Numbered from the stretch's first letter, positions 23,297 through 32,767 are shown. The stretch: DNA of 51,756 nt from Sulfitobacter sp. (GCA_024636405.1 JAGXHC010000076.1:1-51756); one strand, 5' to 3'. Notes: generated from the letters alone by a model not told the origin. Program-made: numbers and translations.

Positions 23297-24220
23297 ATGC
23301 CGGACCGCATCATGCTTTCATTCCGTCAACTCGAAGTCTTCCGGACCGTTATGCTGAACGGATCAATCAGCGGTGCGGCACATCAGCTTGGCATCGCGCA
23401 ACCGACCGTCAGCAATGCGATCCGTCGGCTTGAGGACGTGCTGGGCTGCACGCTGTTCATCCGCTCCGGCGCGCGACTGCGTCCCACCGCCATGGCACGG
23501 CAGATTTTTGAGGTCGCGGCACCGTCCATGTCCGCGTTCGAGCAACTGTCTGAAACCGTGCGCGAGGTCGTGCAGGGTCAGCATTCAACATTCCGTATGG
23601 GCGTGTCACCGTCCGTCAGCCAGGCATTGGGCCCACGCAGCCTTGCTATCCTTGCGCGGCATCGCCCCGGAACCAGATTGCGTATGGACACCCTGTCGAT
23701 GAAGCAGAACCGCGATTACCTGTGGCTGGCCGAGGGCGATTGCAGCGTCACGATCTTTCCGGTGGACGATCCCGGCATCACGTCCTTTCAGGTATCCTCC
23801 ATCGGCATGGTCTGCGTTGTACCGCTGGATCATCCGCTGGCTGCGCAGGACAGTGTGACCGTGCAGGACATCGCTGAGGAACCGCTGATTTTCTTTCATC
23901 CCAACACGCCCCACGGCAAACTTGTGCGCCAGATCTTTGCCGATGCCGATATCGAGCCGAACATATCCATTGAAACACGGTTCTCCGAAACCGCACCAAA
24001 CCTAATGCGCGAAGGGTTCGGCATCGCGCTTCAGGACGAATTGACCAGTCTCGGGCTTCACAATCCGAACCTGAAAATTCTCAGGCTGACAACACCGCTG
24101 CGCCAGCCTGTCTTGATGCATTGCCGGTCAGACAATGCCAATGATCCCGACATCAGCCTTGCGTTGGGCTGTTTGGTTGAGGCGGTCAAGGAATTGGGGC
24201 TGCCGAATGAGTTCGCTTGA
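23297..24220 (+). CDS. LysR-family transcriptional regulator
   Basis: About 307 residues. The N-terminal helix-turn-helix (LSFRQLEVFRTVMLNGSISG, then AQPTVSNAIRRLED) is typical, followed by a two-lobe ligand domain with HPLAAQDSVTVQDIAEEPLI. The start is uncertain: ATG 23297 (MPDRIMLSF) or ATG 23312 (MLSF), which has CCGGA 7 bases upstream. It is divergent from the SDH-like/ABC/flavoprotein set, so it most likely senses the imported compound or a product of it and controls that operon. Confidence 0.9.
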   Translation: MPDRIMLSFRQLEVFRTVMLNGSISGAAHQLGIAQPTVSNAIRRLEDVLGCTLFIRSGARLRPTAMARQIFEVAAPSMSAFEQLSETVREVVQGQHSTFRMGVSPSVSQALGPRSLAILARHRPGTRLRMDTLSMKQNRDYLWLAEGDCSVTIFPVDDPGITSFQVSSIGMVCVVPLDHPLAAQDSVTVQDIAEEPLIFFHPNTPHGKLVRQIFADADIEPNISIETRFSETAPNLMREGFGIALQDELTSLGLHNPNLKILRLTTPLRQPVLMHCRSDNANDPDISLALGCLVEAVKELGLPNEFA

Positions 24221-24325
24221 TAGTCGAGGCAACCCATAGCCGCAGTCTATGGATTGCTCTAAAGTTCTGGGTGGACAGCTTGAGGGCTAATTCCGAGGTA
24301 TTGACCAATCTCCAAGGAGCCCCTC

Positions 24326-25480
24326 ATGACGCATCTTACCCCAACGCAACGTGCCGGCTGTGTCGCAGCAGCCGCACAGGATTTGCCACTTGCGGTATGG
24401 CGCGAACCGGGGGCGGCGACCTTTACTGTGCTGATTTCATGGCAGCCGCCCGAATTGACATCGGTTTTTGATGGACCGGACCAGCCCGGATTTGTAATGG
24501 CCAACTTTCAGGCACCGGACGGCAACAAAGCATTTTGTCTGAACGCGGATGTGCTGATTGATGGGCGTGAAACCCGTTTCTGGGATGGACAGGGGTTTGT
24601 CGGCGTTCCTCTGGATGCAGATCCCAAGCACAACATGACGGCAGATCCCGGCGCGCGGGTGCAGTCCGGCCCCGCCAACATCAGCGATCCGCAGCCGACC
24701 CCGAGAGCCGACTATATGGCCAAGGTCGCCCGTGCGGTTGTGGCCATTAAATCTGGATTGGCAGAAAAGATCGTGTTGTCTCGGATTGAGCCGTTTGACC
24801 TGCCGTTCGACCATGATCTTTGCGATTTTGTCGGACGGCTTGCCGCTGCGCATCCGCATGCCTTCGTGTCACTGGTACGGTCCACTGTGACGGGCACATG
24901 GCTGACCGCGACGCCCGAAGTTCTTTTGACAGCGGATGAGACCGAAGTGCGCACCATGGCGCTTGCCGGGACTCAGTGGCCCGATGCGGGCACCGACATC
25001 GCCAGCCTTGCGTGGCCACAAAAGATTGTCGCATAACAGGCGCTGGTGTCCGATTTCATCCGCAATGCGTTTTCCGACGAGGCAATCACCGGCGTGACCG
25101 AAACCGATGCCACCACCGTGTGGGCCGCGAACCTGTGCCATCTGCGGTCAGATTTTACCGCGCCCGTCCCCAATACGACCGCTCTTGCCGGATTGCTGCG
25201 CCGGTTGCATCCCACATCAGCCGTCTGCGGGACACCCAAGGAAGCGGCGCGGGAATTCATCCTGAACGAAGAAGGCCCCACACGCGGTTTCTACACCGGT
25301 TATCTGGGGCCGCGCGGCATTGATGGCAGCACATCGCTTTATGTGAACCTGCGCTGTGGTCGCATATCGGATAATCGAATTTTTCTGCATGTGGGTGGGG
25401 GGATCGTCGCGGAATCTGAGCCGGAACTGGAATGGGCGGAGACGGTGGAAAAAACGCATACTCTGGCACGGGTGCTCTAA
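24326..25480 (+). pseudogene. Isochorismate synthase-type (chorismate-binding) gene with one in-frame stop
   Basis: A single reading frame of 384 codons interrupted by TAA at 25034-25036 (codon 237). AAGGAG precedes the ATG. The first part has AEKIVLSR (Lys148) and TATPEVLL (Glu198), matching the general base and acid pair of EntC (Lys147, Glu197), and ALAGT. The second part has the VCGTPKEAAREFI, GFYTGYLGPRG and LHVGGGIV segments and EWAET. The stop falls exactly where EntC Glu241 of the HEH motif lies: the distance to the second metal-binding glutamate (EWxET) is 135 residues in both. Everything else is intact, so this is a recent lesion, a read-through codon or a base-call error. No men or siderophore genes adjoin. 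Confidence 0.85.
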
Positions 25481-25558
25481 ATGCGGCGTCCGGGCACATG
25501 CTCCGGCGCCTCCCCAGCCACCGAAGCACGCGGTCCCTGCCACGGTGCGGCGGGACTG

Positions 25559-25589
25559 CCCCGGCGAACGGACGCTATGTCCGCCGGGG
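25559..25589. terminator. GC-rich bulged hairpin between convergent genes
   Basis: CCCCGGC (25559-25565) pairs with 25583-25589 and GGAC (25570-25573) with GTCC (25579-25582), leaving a 4-base bulge and a 5-base loop. It lies 12 bases from the protease gene end, between two converging genes. It has no U-tract, so it may stabilise 3' ends rather than terminate. Confidence 0.4.
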
Positions 25590-25600
25590 GTGCGGGTGGG

Positions 25601-26713
25601 TTACGCTGCCTTGGGTTTCAGCGCGCCCACCGTGACATCGCGGGTCACTTCCTTGCCCTTGTGCAACACAATGACCTTTGCAGCGGCATCCGGTGTGGTT
25701 TCAGCGACCGCGCGGGTAAGGTCGCGCAGCTCGGTGATTTCCTGACCGCCGAAAGACAAAATGATGTCGCCCTTCTCAAGGCCGGCCGCCGCAGCAGGGC
25801 TGTCTTGGCTGATCGCTTCGATCACCGCTCCTTTGGGTGTGGCGTAGCCCAGCACCGCTGCAATCTCGTCGGTCATTGGCCGGATTTGCACGCCAAGCCA
25901 GCCGCGTTGAACCAGCCCGTCGTCCTTCAGGTCGGCGACAATGGTCTGCACCAGGTCTGATGGTACGGCAAATCCGATGCCCACCGATCCGCCATCCGGT
26001 GACAGGATCGCGGTGTTCACACCGATAACCTGCCCATCATTGTCGAACAGAGGGCCGCCCGAATTGCCCCGGTTGATGGAGGCGTCAGTCTGGATGAAAT
26101 CATCGAAGGGGCCTGCGTTGATATTGCGTGACAGGGCCGACACGATGCCGCTGGTCACGGTGCCACCCAAGCCAAAGGGATTGCCCACTGCGACCACCTC
26201 GTCGCCCACGCGCAGCGTGGCAGACTTGCCAAAAGCCACGGCAGGCAGGTCCACGTCCGCTTCGATCTTGATCAGGGCGATGTCGGTCATCGGATCGCTG
26301 CCCACGACCTTGGCGTCAAAGCTGCGCCCGTCGGAAAGTTTCACGACCACCGTTTCCGCGCCATCAACGACGTGGTGGTTGGTAACGATCTGGCCATCCT
26401 TGGAGATGATGAAACCCGAACCCAACCCTTGTTGCGGCGCACTGCCCTGGCCGGGCATCATGTCCTCGAACTGCTTGCGCAATTCGTTTGGCATTCCTTC
26501 GGGCAATTGGCCGTTAAAGTTTGATTGCCGGTTTTTGGCGGTGACCTCGATGAACACCACGCTGGGGGAAACCGCTTCGACCAGATCGGCGTACCCGCCT
26601 GCGGGTACGGCCAGTGCGGCGGAAGGTGCCAGCGCGAATGTTGATGTGGCCGTCAAGGCTGCTGCCAGTGCCAAAGTGGCGGCGCGCGGCGTTTTGGATA
26701 GAAAATGGTTCAT
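25601..26713 (-). CDS. Periplasmic trypsin-like serine protease with one PDZ domain (DegP/DegQ/DegS type)
   Basis: Quality-control protease of 370 residues. A Sec signal covers about residues 1-36 (ending ALAVPA), so it acts in the periplasm. The catalytic triad is His114 (TNHHVV), Asp144 (DPMTDIALIK) and Ser218 (NRGNSGGP). A single PDZ domain spans about 260-365, giving a DegS-like length, but the cleavable signal and the flexible loop with PEGMPNELRKQFED resemble DegQ/MucD. It is divergent from a two-component system across 155 bases, which suggests control by envelope stress through that system. Confidence 0.92.
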   Translation of the reverse strand: MNHFLSKTPRAATLALAAALTATSTFALAPSAALAVPAGGYADLVEAVSPSVVFIEVTAKNRQSNFNGQLPEGMPNELRKQFEDMMPGQGSAPQQGLGSGFIISKDGQIVTNHHVVDGAETVVVKLSDGRSFDAKVVGSDPMTDIALIKIEADVDLPAVAFGKSATLRVGDEVVAVGNPFGLGGTVTSGIVSALSRNINAGPFDDFIQTDASINRGNSGGPLFDNDGQVIGVNTAILSPDGGSVGIGFAVPSDLVQTIVADLKDDGLVQRGWLGVQIRPMTDEIAAVLGYATPKGAVIEAISQDSPAAAAGLEKGDIILSFGGQEITELRDLTRAVAETTPDAAAKVIVLHKGKEVTRDVTVGALKPKAA

Positions 26714-26785
26714 GTGAAGGCTCCTCGCTTCTTCGGTGTTGCCTACAGATGGGTTACGATGCTTACAGCCGTGTCCGGTGCGCTA

Positions 26786-26797
26786 TACAAATTTGTA
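26786..26797. promoter_or_regulatory. 12-bp palindrome in the degP/two-component divergent gap
   Basis: TACAAATTTGTA is perfectly self-complementary and lies 73 bases from the protease ATG and 72 from the response-regulator ATG. Nearby, TTAC-N5-TTAC (about 26752-26764) is a direct repeat of the style used by OmpR-type regulators. Either could be the operator. Confidence 0.35.
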
Positions 26798-26868
26798 AAG
26801 GTCATGCGGCACAGGTGTGGCGCAGTACTATATGCGTTAGGCGCACTGCGATGGAACGGGAAAACCTG

Positions 26869-27540
26869 ATGAAACTGCTTGTTGTCGAAGATGACGCCAC
26901 CACTGGCACCTATATTGCGCGGGGCCTGCGCGAAGACGGGCACAGCGTTGATCTTCTGGCGGACGGGCAGGCCGGGTTGATCGCGGCGACGGCTGGTGCC
27001 TATGACGTGGTGATACTGGACCGCATGCTGCCGCAGATTGATGGGCTGACGCTGCTCAAAACACTACGCGGTGCGGGCAATCTGACTCCGGTTTTGTTGT
27101 TGACTGCAATGGGCAATGTCGAGGACCGGATTGCCGGGCTGAATGCTGGGGCGGACGATTATCTGGCAAAACCCTTTGCTTTTGGCGAATTGTCGGCGCG
27201 GGTGGCCGCGCTGGCGCGGCGGCCGCAAGCGCTGGAGCAAGATACCGTGCTGCGCGCGGCGGATCTGGAAATGCACCTGATCACCCGCAAGGTCACGCGG
27301 GCAGGGCAAGAGATTGATCTGCTGCCGCGCGAATTCGCCTTGTTGGAATTCCTGATGCGCCGCAAGGGCCGGGTCCAGACCCGAACCATGTTGCTTGAAG
27401 GGATCTGGGACCTCAGCTTTGATCCCATGACCAACGTTGTCGAGACCCATGTCAGCCGTCTGCGCGCCAAGGTCGATCGGCCATTTTGCCGCGAGTTGAT
27501 TCAGACGGTACGCGGTGCCGGTTACAAGATTGAAGGATGA
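26869..27540 (+). CDS. OmpR/PhoB-family response regulator
   Basis: A 223-residue regulator: receiver domain 1-115 with Asp8/Asp9, phospho-acceptor Asp51 (VVILDRMLP), Thr in LLTAMG and Lys in DDYLAKPFA; winged-helix output domain about 130-220 (LLPREFALLEFLMRRKG, then VETHVSRLRAKVD and GAGYKIEG). ATG 26869 gives the usual MKLLVVEDD start; an in-frame ATG at 26851 is possible. It is coupled to the kinase by ATGA and divergent from the protease. Confidence 0.93.
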   Translation: MKLLVVEDDATTGTYIARGLREDGHSVDLLADGQAGLIAATAGAYDVVILDRMLPQIDGLTLLKTLRGAGNLTPVLLLTAMGNVEDRIAGLNAGADDYLAKPFAFGELSARVAALARRPQALEQDTVLRAADLEMHLITRKVTRAGQEIDLLPREFALLEFLMRRKGRVQTRTMLLEGIWDLSFDPMTNVVETHVSRLRAKVDRPFCRELIQTVRGAGYKIEG

Positions 27541-28877
27541 TGGCGCGCATCGCACAGCTTTGGCGGTCCATGCCGGTGCGGTTGGCGTTGCTGCTGGTGC
27601 TGCTCTTCGCCGCGGTCAGCCTGATCAGCCTCGCCGCCAGCTATGCCCTGACGCAATCTTCATTTGAAGCGGCCATTCGCGCCGATCTGGCGCAGGACAT
27701 GGCCGGATTTCGGGCGGCGCCCAATGCCCGCGCCGTTGCCCTGCTGGTGGAAGCAGAATCGCGCGAGACCGATCCCAACCGTCTGATCCTGAGCTACCTC
27801 AGCCCAGGGGGGCGGCTTTATGGCAACGGGGCCATCGCGCGTGACGACGAAGGCTATCACATTGTGTCGCTGGACAGTGCGCGGACGCAGTATGAGGGCG
27901 GCTACCTGACGCTGACGGCAACGCTTTATGGCGGGTTGATGACCATCGCCCGCAGCCGCGTCGAAATCGAAGCGTTGCGGCAGGTGTTCTTCAACATCCT
28001 GTGGATCAGCCTGCTGCCGACGATGCTGATCGCGCTGTCCGGCGGACTTTATCTGGCGCGCAGATCAAAACGGCATGTGGAGGTGATTGGCCGCACGCTG
28101 GATGATCTGACGACAGGCGATCTGGCTGCGCGGGTGCGGGTGGGGTCGGGGTGGTCTGACGATCTTATGCGCATCGGCGACAAGGTGAACCAGATGGCCG
28201 AAGCACAGCAAGCGTCCACGCTGGCGCTGCAACAGGTATCTTCGGATATCGCCCATGACCTGAAGACCCCAATCCAGCGTGTTTCGGTACATTTGGAAGA
28301 TCTTGCACGCCAGACGCCCGACAGTGTTCAGGCAGGTCTGGTTGCGCGCGCACAGAATGAACTGACGGGAATTACCAGCGTCTTCGAGGCCTTGCTGCAT
28401 CTTGCGCAGGTCGATACCGGCTCTGCCCGCGCCCGGTTTGTCAAAGTGGACCTGAAAAAACTGTGTCAAACGCTGGCAGAGGTCTATGAGCCTTCGGCCA
28501 CGGAAAACGCGCAGGTCTTTGTGGTCAATGTCACGAATGACAATGTGCAGGTGATGGGCGACCGGACGCTGTTGGGACAGGTGCTGGCGAACCTGATCGA
28601 AAACGCATTGCACCACACTCCGTCCGGCGCGCACATCGCCCTGTCGCTGGACCGACAGGGCAGTGATGTCCGCCTCATGGTGGCCGACAATGGGCCCGGA
28701 ATCCCGTACGACGAGCGCGAAAAGGTGCTGCAACGGCTCTACCGTCTGGATCGCAGCCGCCACACGCCGGGCAACGGGCTGGGGTTGAGCCTTGTTGATG
28801 CCGTGGTGCGCGTGCACGGTGCGCGGCTTTCGCTGGAGGATAATGAACCGGGTCTGCGGGTTGTGATCCGGTTTTGA
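27537..28877 (+). CDS. Membrane sensor histidine kinase
   Basis: Partner of the preceding regulator, 446 residues. TM1 at about 13-37 and TM2 at about 150-174 bracket a periplasmic sensor of about 110 residues without a recognised fold. HAMP follows at 176-225, then HisKA with SSDIAHDLKTP (His240), and HATPase with NLIENALHHT, DNGPGI and GNGLGLSLV. This layout is the QseC/PmrB-like type. Overlap of 4 bases with the regulator indicates coupled translation. Confidence 0.93.
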   Translation: MMARIAQLWRSMPVRLALLLVLLFAAVSLISLAASYALTQSSFEAAIRADLAQDMAGFRAAPNARAVALLVEAESRETDPNRLILSYLSPGGRLYGNGAIARDDEGYHIVSLDSARTQYEGGYLTLTATLYGGLMTIARSRVEIEALRQVFFNILWISLLPTMLIALSGGLYLARRSKRHVEVIGRTLDDLTTGDLAARVRVGSGWSDDLMRIGDKVNQMAEAQQASTLALQQVSSDIAHDLKTPIQRVSVHLEDLARQTPDSVQAGLVARAQNELTGITSVFEALLHLAQVDTGSARARFVKVDLKKLCQTLAEVYEPSATENAQVFVVNVTNDNVQVMGDRTLLGQVLANLIENALHHTPSGAHIALSLDRQGSDVRLMVADNGPGIPYDEREKVLQRLYRLDRSRHTPGNGLGLSLVDAVVRVHGARLSLEDNEPGLRVVIRF

Positions 28878-28961
28878 AAAAACATGCGCAGGCATGAGAG
28901 CAACACAGTGCAACACTGTCGCGGAACAAATCGTTCAGGCACGGGCGAATGGCCGCTTTGT

Positions 28962-30557
28962 CTATGCCGCGCGCTCAGAGTCACAGAGGGCGCGGGACGC
29001 AGCAATTTCCTCCGCGATAATCGTGCCAAATTCGTGGCTCACCGTCAGGCCCTGCGCGAAAGGGAAGAGATGCATGATAAACGGGAGCGACGCGCAGTAC
29101 AGGCCGGCCACCGGCTTGCCGTCTTGTATGACACGAAATTGAGTATCTACCGGCAGCGGCGCGTCCGGCGCAAAACCGAGCTGTTCCAACAACGTTGGAA
29201 AGGGCAGCTCCCCTGCGGGCAACGCGCTTTGCCCCCGAGCGTCAACGAAGGTGTTGAATGTGCGTGTGCCGCCGTCCCAACTCACGCGCGTACCACCTGA
29301 TTTGGCATCCGCTTCGGCGTTGGCGTCATCCCCGACCGCCACAACGTCAAGGATGCCTGCCTGTGCCAGGGCCAGCAAGCGGCGGATGCTGAGGGGGGGC
29401 ACGGCGGCGTAGTTGTCGATGAAAACCGGTGCCAGCGTCGATTTGAACCGGTCGCGTTCCTGCGCGGACAACAACGGGACCAGCGGCGACACCGCCTCGT
29501 GCAGGCGCAGGATGGTATAGCGCCAGGGAATGGCAGTTTCACTTGCTATATTGTACATCACCTCTTCGAGGTTGGCCGCCGCCAGCGCGAACTGATCACC
29601 TCCCAGCCGCGGGGCAAAATATGCCTCTGCGAAGGTTTCGGGTGTCAGGGACTTAAGATCGATCCGGGCTGCATATGCCGGGTCATTTGAAATCAGCTCT
29701 GCGCGGACAAGATCGAATATGTCCTCCATATTCACTGGCTGCTCTGCCATACCGGCCACCCGTTCCGGCGTGCAGATCGTCAGCGGGACATGTGGGATCT
29801 GACACCAGAAATCCGCCTCCGGCAGCAGACCCTTGCGCGACATCAAGGTGATATTGAGAGCGCCCGCATCATCGTGCAACTGGTAAGTCGCGCCGTCGTC
29901 CTGAAAACTTCCATACTGCGTTGCAATGGTCAGCGCGGAATCGATGCCACTGAGCGACGATCCTAAAATACCAACGGTGCCCGGCGCCACACCATGCAGT
30001 TTCGCGCTGGGCCACGGAGAGGCGAAATGGCCACTCTCCGGCGTGTCCTTGGGCCAGACATGCCCTGTCGCCATAACAACCGTTTCCGCGTTCAATGACA
30101 GGATTTTCCCCGCTTGGCGCACGGTGACGCGGTAACCGCGCGCCACCAGTGCCACGTCCACCGCATTGGCATTATTGAGAATGCTCACCTCGTGTCCCTG
30201 CGCTTCGGCGCGGGTGGCCAGTTGACCAAGCTGGCTGCGCAGCCAGGCACCCAGCAGAACCCGTGGAAAGTAGTGACGGTCATTCAAATCTTTTGGCGCG
30301 AGGTTGAATTTGTCCAGCACCGCCTGCGGCAAATCCTTGATACAGTCGAGGAAGGTTCCACAGATCGGCGGTATTTCGATGCTTGCAATATTGGCAAGCA
30401 GGATCGCATCCGTCTCGCCGGTGCGGTAGGGCATGCCGGTGCCGCTCATTTCTTCGCGTTCAACAATGGTGATTTTCAATCCCGGCGTCTGCGTTACCAG
30501 CTTTGCCAGCGTATAAAGTGCCGTGGGGCCGGAGCCGATGATCAAGATATCAGACAT
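28962..30557 (-). CDS. FAD/NAD(P)-binding flavoprotein (NAD_binding_9 type)
   Basis: A 531-residue cytoplasmic flavoprotein. The start at 30557 (MSDILIIGSGPTALYTL) has AAGGA upstream and places the dinucleotide fold at the N-terminus as usual; 30605 is a longer option. The second nucleotide motif is VGILGSSLSGIDSALT, and VVMATGHVWP is the ATG motif of flavin enzymes. The C-terminal part with LYCASLPFIMHLFPFAQGL gives the FAD closing segment. Proteins of this kind include hydroxylase- and thiol-oxidising enzymes, but the substrate cannot be called. It stands alone. Confidence 0.7.
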   Translation of the reverse strand: MSDILIIGSGPTALYTLAKLVTQTPGLKITIVEREEMSGTGMPYRTGETDAILLANIASIEIPPICGTFLDCIKDLPQAVLDKFNLAPKDLNDRHYFPRVLLGAWLRSQLGQLATRAEAQGHEVSILNNANAVDVALVARGYRVTVRQAGKILSLNAETVVMATGHVWPKDTPESGHFASPWPSAKLHGVAPGTVGILGSSLSGIDSALTIATQYGSFQDDGATYQLHDDAGALNITLMSRKGLLPEADFWCQIPHVPLTICTPERVAGMAEQPVNMEDIFDLVRAELISNDPAYAARIDLKSLTPETFAEAYFAPRLGGDQFALAAANLEEVMYNIASETAIPWRYTILRLHEAVSPLVPLLSAQERDRFKSTLAPVFIDNYAAVPPLSIRRLLALAQAGILDVVAVGDDANAEADAKSGGTRVSWDGGTRTFNTFVDARGQSALPAGELPFPTLLEQLGFAPDAPLPVDTQFRVIQDGKPVAGLYCASLPFIMHLFPFAQGLTVSHEFGTIIAEEIAASRALCDSERAA

Positions 30558-30701
30558 CACTACGTCATCCTTGGAGGGAAAGCTGCACACCGCTGGTGCA
30601 GCCATGACCTAACGATGCGGAATCGTTTTCGGTTCCCTTCGGGGTTGCCAATCGGGCGCCGCTCTGGCCAGTTTAGCGCAACAGTTTGAAGGAGCTTACC
30701 G

Positions 30702-31667
30702 ATGCGCGCCATGCAGGTCACCGCCTATGATGAACCTCTGTCTTTGCAAGAGGTAAAGATGCCAAGCCCTGCCAAAGGACAAGTGCTGGTCCAGGTTGAC
30801 ACCTGTGGGCTGAATTTCGGTGATCTTTTGATCATCAAGGGTACTTATCAGGAAAAGCCGCCCTTGCCCTTCACATTGGGAATGGAGCTTGTCGGAACTG
30901 TGACCGCGCTTGGCGATGGCGTCACACATCTGAAGGTGGGGCAGCGGATCGCGGCGTTTACCGGGTTTGACGGGCTGGCCGAATATGCCGCTGTGCCTGC
31001 GGCGGTCTGCGTGCCTATTCCGGACGCGATGGACGCCAAGGATGGCGCGGCGTTTCTGATCGCCTATGGCACCAGCCATGTCGCACTGGATTACAAGGCG
31101 CGGCTGCGGCCGGGTGAGCGGCTGTTGGTGCTGGGGGCGTCGGGCGGTATTGGCCTGACGGCTGTGGAATTGGGCAAACTGATGGGCGCCGAGGTGATCG
31201 CAGTGGCGCGCGGTGCCGACAAGCTGGCAGTGTGCAAGGCGGCGGGGGCGGATCATCTGATCAACTCAGAGACCGATGACATCCGCGAGATTGTCAAATC
31301 CCTGGGCGGTGCGGACGTGGTTTATGATCCCGTGGGCGGCGATCAGTTCAAGGCGGCAATGCGTGCGTGCAATCCGGAGGCGCGACTGATCCCGCTGGGT
31401 TTTGCCAGCGGCGAGGTGCCGCAGATCCCGGCGAATATCCTGTTGGTCAAAAACCTGACCGTTATGGGATTTTACTGGGGCGGTTATGCAAAACTGAAAC
31501 CATCGGTGCTGACGGATAGTTTCGAGCAGCTGATCAAATGGTATCTTGACGGCAAGCTGAAACCTCACGTCAGCCATGTGTTGCCGCTGGAGCAGGCCAA
31601 CGAAGCGCTTGAGTTGCTGCGCAGCCGCAGGGCCACGGGCAAGGTGGTGGTGCAGATCAGCGGCTGA
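30702..31667 (+). CDS. NADPH:quinone oxidoreductase / zinc-independent MDR dehydrogenase
   Basis: A 321-residue medium-chain reductase of the QOR type: GroES-like N-terminal domain with LNFGDLLIIKG, then the Rossmann domain with VLGASGGIGLTAVELGKLMG. Structural and catalytic zinc ligands are absent, as in quinone and enoyl reductases. Reduces quinones or activated alkenes with NADPH in the cytoplasm; the physiological substrate is unknown. GGAG sits 7 bases before the ATG. It is divergent from the flavoprotein and converges on the DMT gene with 16 bases between. Confidence 0.9.
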   Translation: MRAMQVTAYDEPLSLQEVKMPSPAKGQVLVQVDTCGLNFGDLLIIKGTYQEKPPLPFTLGMELVGTVTALGDGVTHLKVGQRIAAFTGFDGLAEYAAVPAAVCVPIPDAMDAKDGAAFLIAYGTSHVALDYKARLRPGERLLVLGASGGIGLTAVELGKLMGAEVIAVARGADKLAVCKAAGADHLINSETDDIREIVKSLGGADVVYDPVGGDQFKAAMRACNPEARLIPLGFASGEVPQIPANILLVKNLTVMGFYWGGYAKLKPSVLTDSFEQLIKWYLDGKLKPHVSHVLPLEQANEALELLRSRRATGKVVVQISG

Positions 31668-31683
31668 TCGGCCGCACCAGCTT

Positions 31684-32664
31684 TCAGTATCGTCGCGCGA
31701 CAGGCGCGCGCGCAATCAGCCGCGCGTTGCGCCGTTCGCGCAGGAAAACAAAAAGCCCGGACGCCAGTATCAGCGTGATACCGACCCATACTTCCCACGC
31801 AGGCAGATCGCCGAAAATCACGAAGCCCCAGAATACCGCCAGCGGCAGGCCGACATATTCAAACGGCGCCACAGTTGCCACATCGGCCATGCGATAAGCC
31901 TGGCTGAGGCAATAACCGATGATCGCGGCATTGGCCCCCATCCCCAGCATGATCCACAGGTCCGCACGCGCGGGCCAGACCCACGCACGCAGCAGGAACG
32001 TCATCGAATCGCCTGTTTGCGTGGTCACAAATCGCCCATCGCCTGCCACGATAAAGAACCCCATTGAAACAACGATGAACGTCCCCTGGATATAAACCGA
32101 CAGCGCCGATGCCTTGGCCGTCACGCCCAATCGACGCGTCATCAGCTGGTTCAGCGCATATGTCAGCGCCGCCAGCACCGGCAGCAGCAGCACCAACCGC
32201 GACGCCTGCAGGGTCTCCGCGCTGGCCCAGGGCCGCTGCATGATCACCACGCCGACAAATCCCACTGCGACCGCGCTTAACCGCATGACGCCAACTTTTT
32301 CACCCAACAGCGGAATCGACAGCAGCGTGATGAACAGCGGCGCCACGAAAAACAGCGCCGTTGCATCCGCCAGCGGCATCGCCGCCAAAGCCAGAAAAAA
32401 CGTCATGTTCGCCACCACGACCAGCGCACCGCGCAGCAGGTGCAGACCGGGTTGGCGGGTCTTCAAGATGCGCCAGCCGCCTTCCATATGGACCAGTACC
32501 ATGCTGAACAAGACCCCAATGGCAGAGCGCGCAAAGACGATCTCATGCAGCGGGTAGCCACCAGACAATTGTTTGATCAGCATATCATTTACTGAGATCG
32601 CAATGATTCCGGCCAAGACGAAAATGATCGCCATTCCGGCGTGGTTCTGAGCGGTGTTTGTCAT
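31684..32664 (-). CDS. DMT-superfamily (EamA) transporter
   Basis: Ten membrane helices in 326 residues, arranged as two EamA repeats (about 10-145 and 160-310). The repeat motifs are FARSAIGVLF and PLFITLLSIPLLGEKV in the first half, and APFEYVGLPLAVFWGFVIFGD in the second. Proteins of this type export amino acids or related metabolites; direction and substrate cannot be told. The C-terminal tail is arginine-rich (cytoplasmic). It has no Shine-Dalgarno of note. Confidence 0.9.
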   Translation of the reverse strand: MTNTAQNHAGMAIIFVLAGIIAISVNDMLIKQLSGGYPLHEIVFARSAIGVLFSMVLVHMEGGWRILKTRQPGLHLLRGALVVVANMTFFLALAAMPLADATALFFVAPLFITLLSIPLLGEKVGVMRLSAVAVGFVGVVIMQRPWASAETLQASRLVLLLPVLAALTYALNQLMTRRLGVTAKASALSVYIQGTFIVVSMGFFIVAGDGRFVTTQTGDSMTFLLRAWVWPARADLWIMLGMGANAAIIGYCLSQAYRMADVATVAPFEYVGLPLAVFWGFVIFGDLPAWEVWVGITLILASGLFVFLRERRNARLIARAPVARRY

Positions 32665-32767
32665 GGCCGAGATCTATCAGCCTGATCCACGCTGTCCAGC
32701 CGGATTGACGTTGGCAGGGATGGGTGAAATCCGCTAGACTTGCTGTAGCATTTCAAGGAGTTTCCCC

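Noticed and set aside
22430..24220. A 596-codon open frame covering LysR with a long N-terminal extension
   Set aside because: The first part is antisense to the SDH-like gene; LysR proteins start at the helix-turn-helix, and an ATG at 23297 or 23312 fits.
25046..25480. The second half of the isochorismate synthase as a separate gene from a GTG
   Set aside because: It has no adequate Shine-Dalgarno and continues the same frame and fold after the stop; one broken gene explains both parts.
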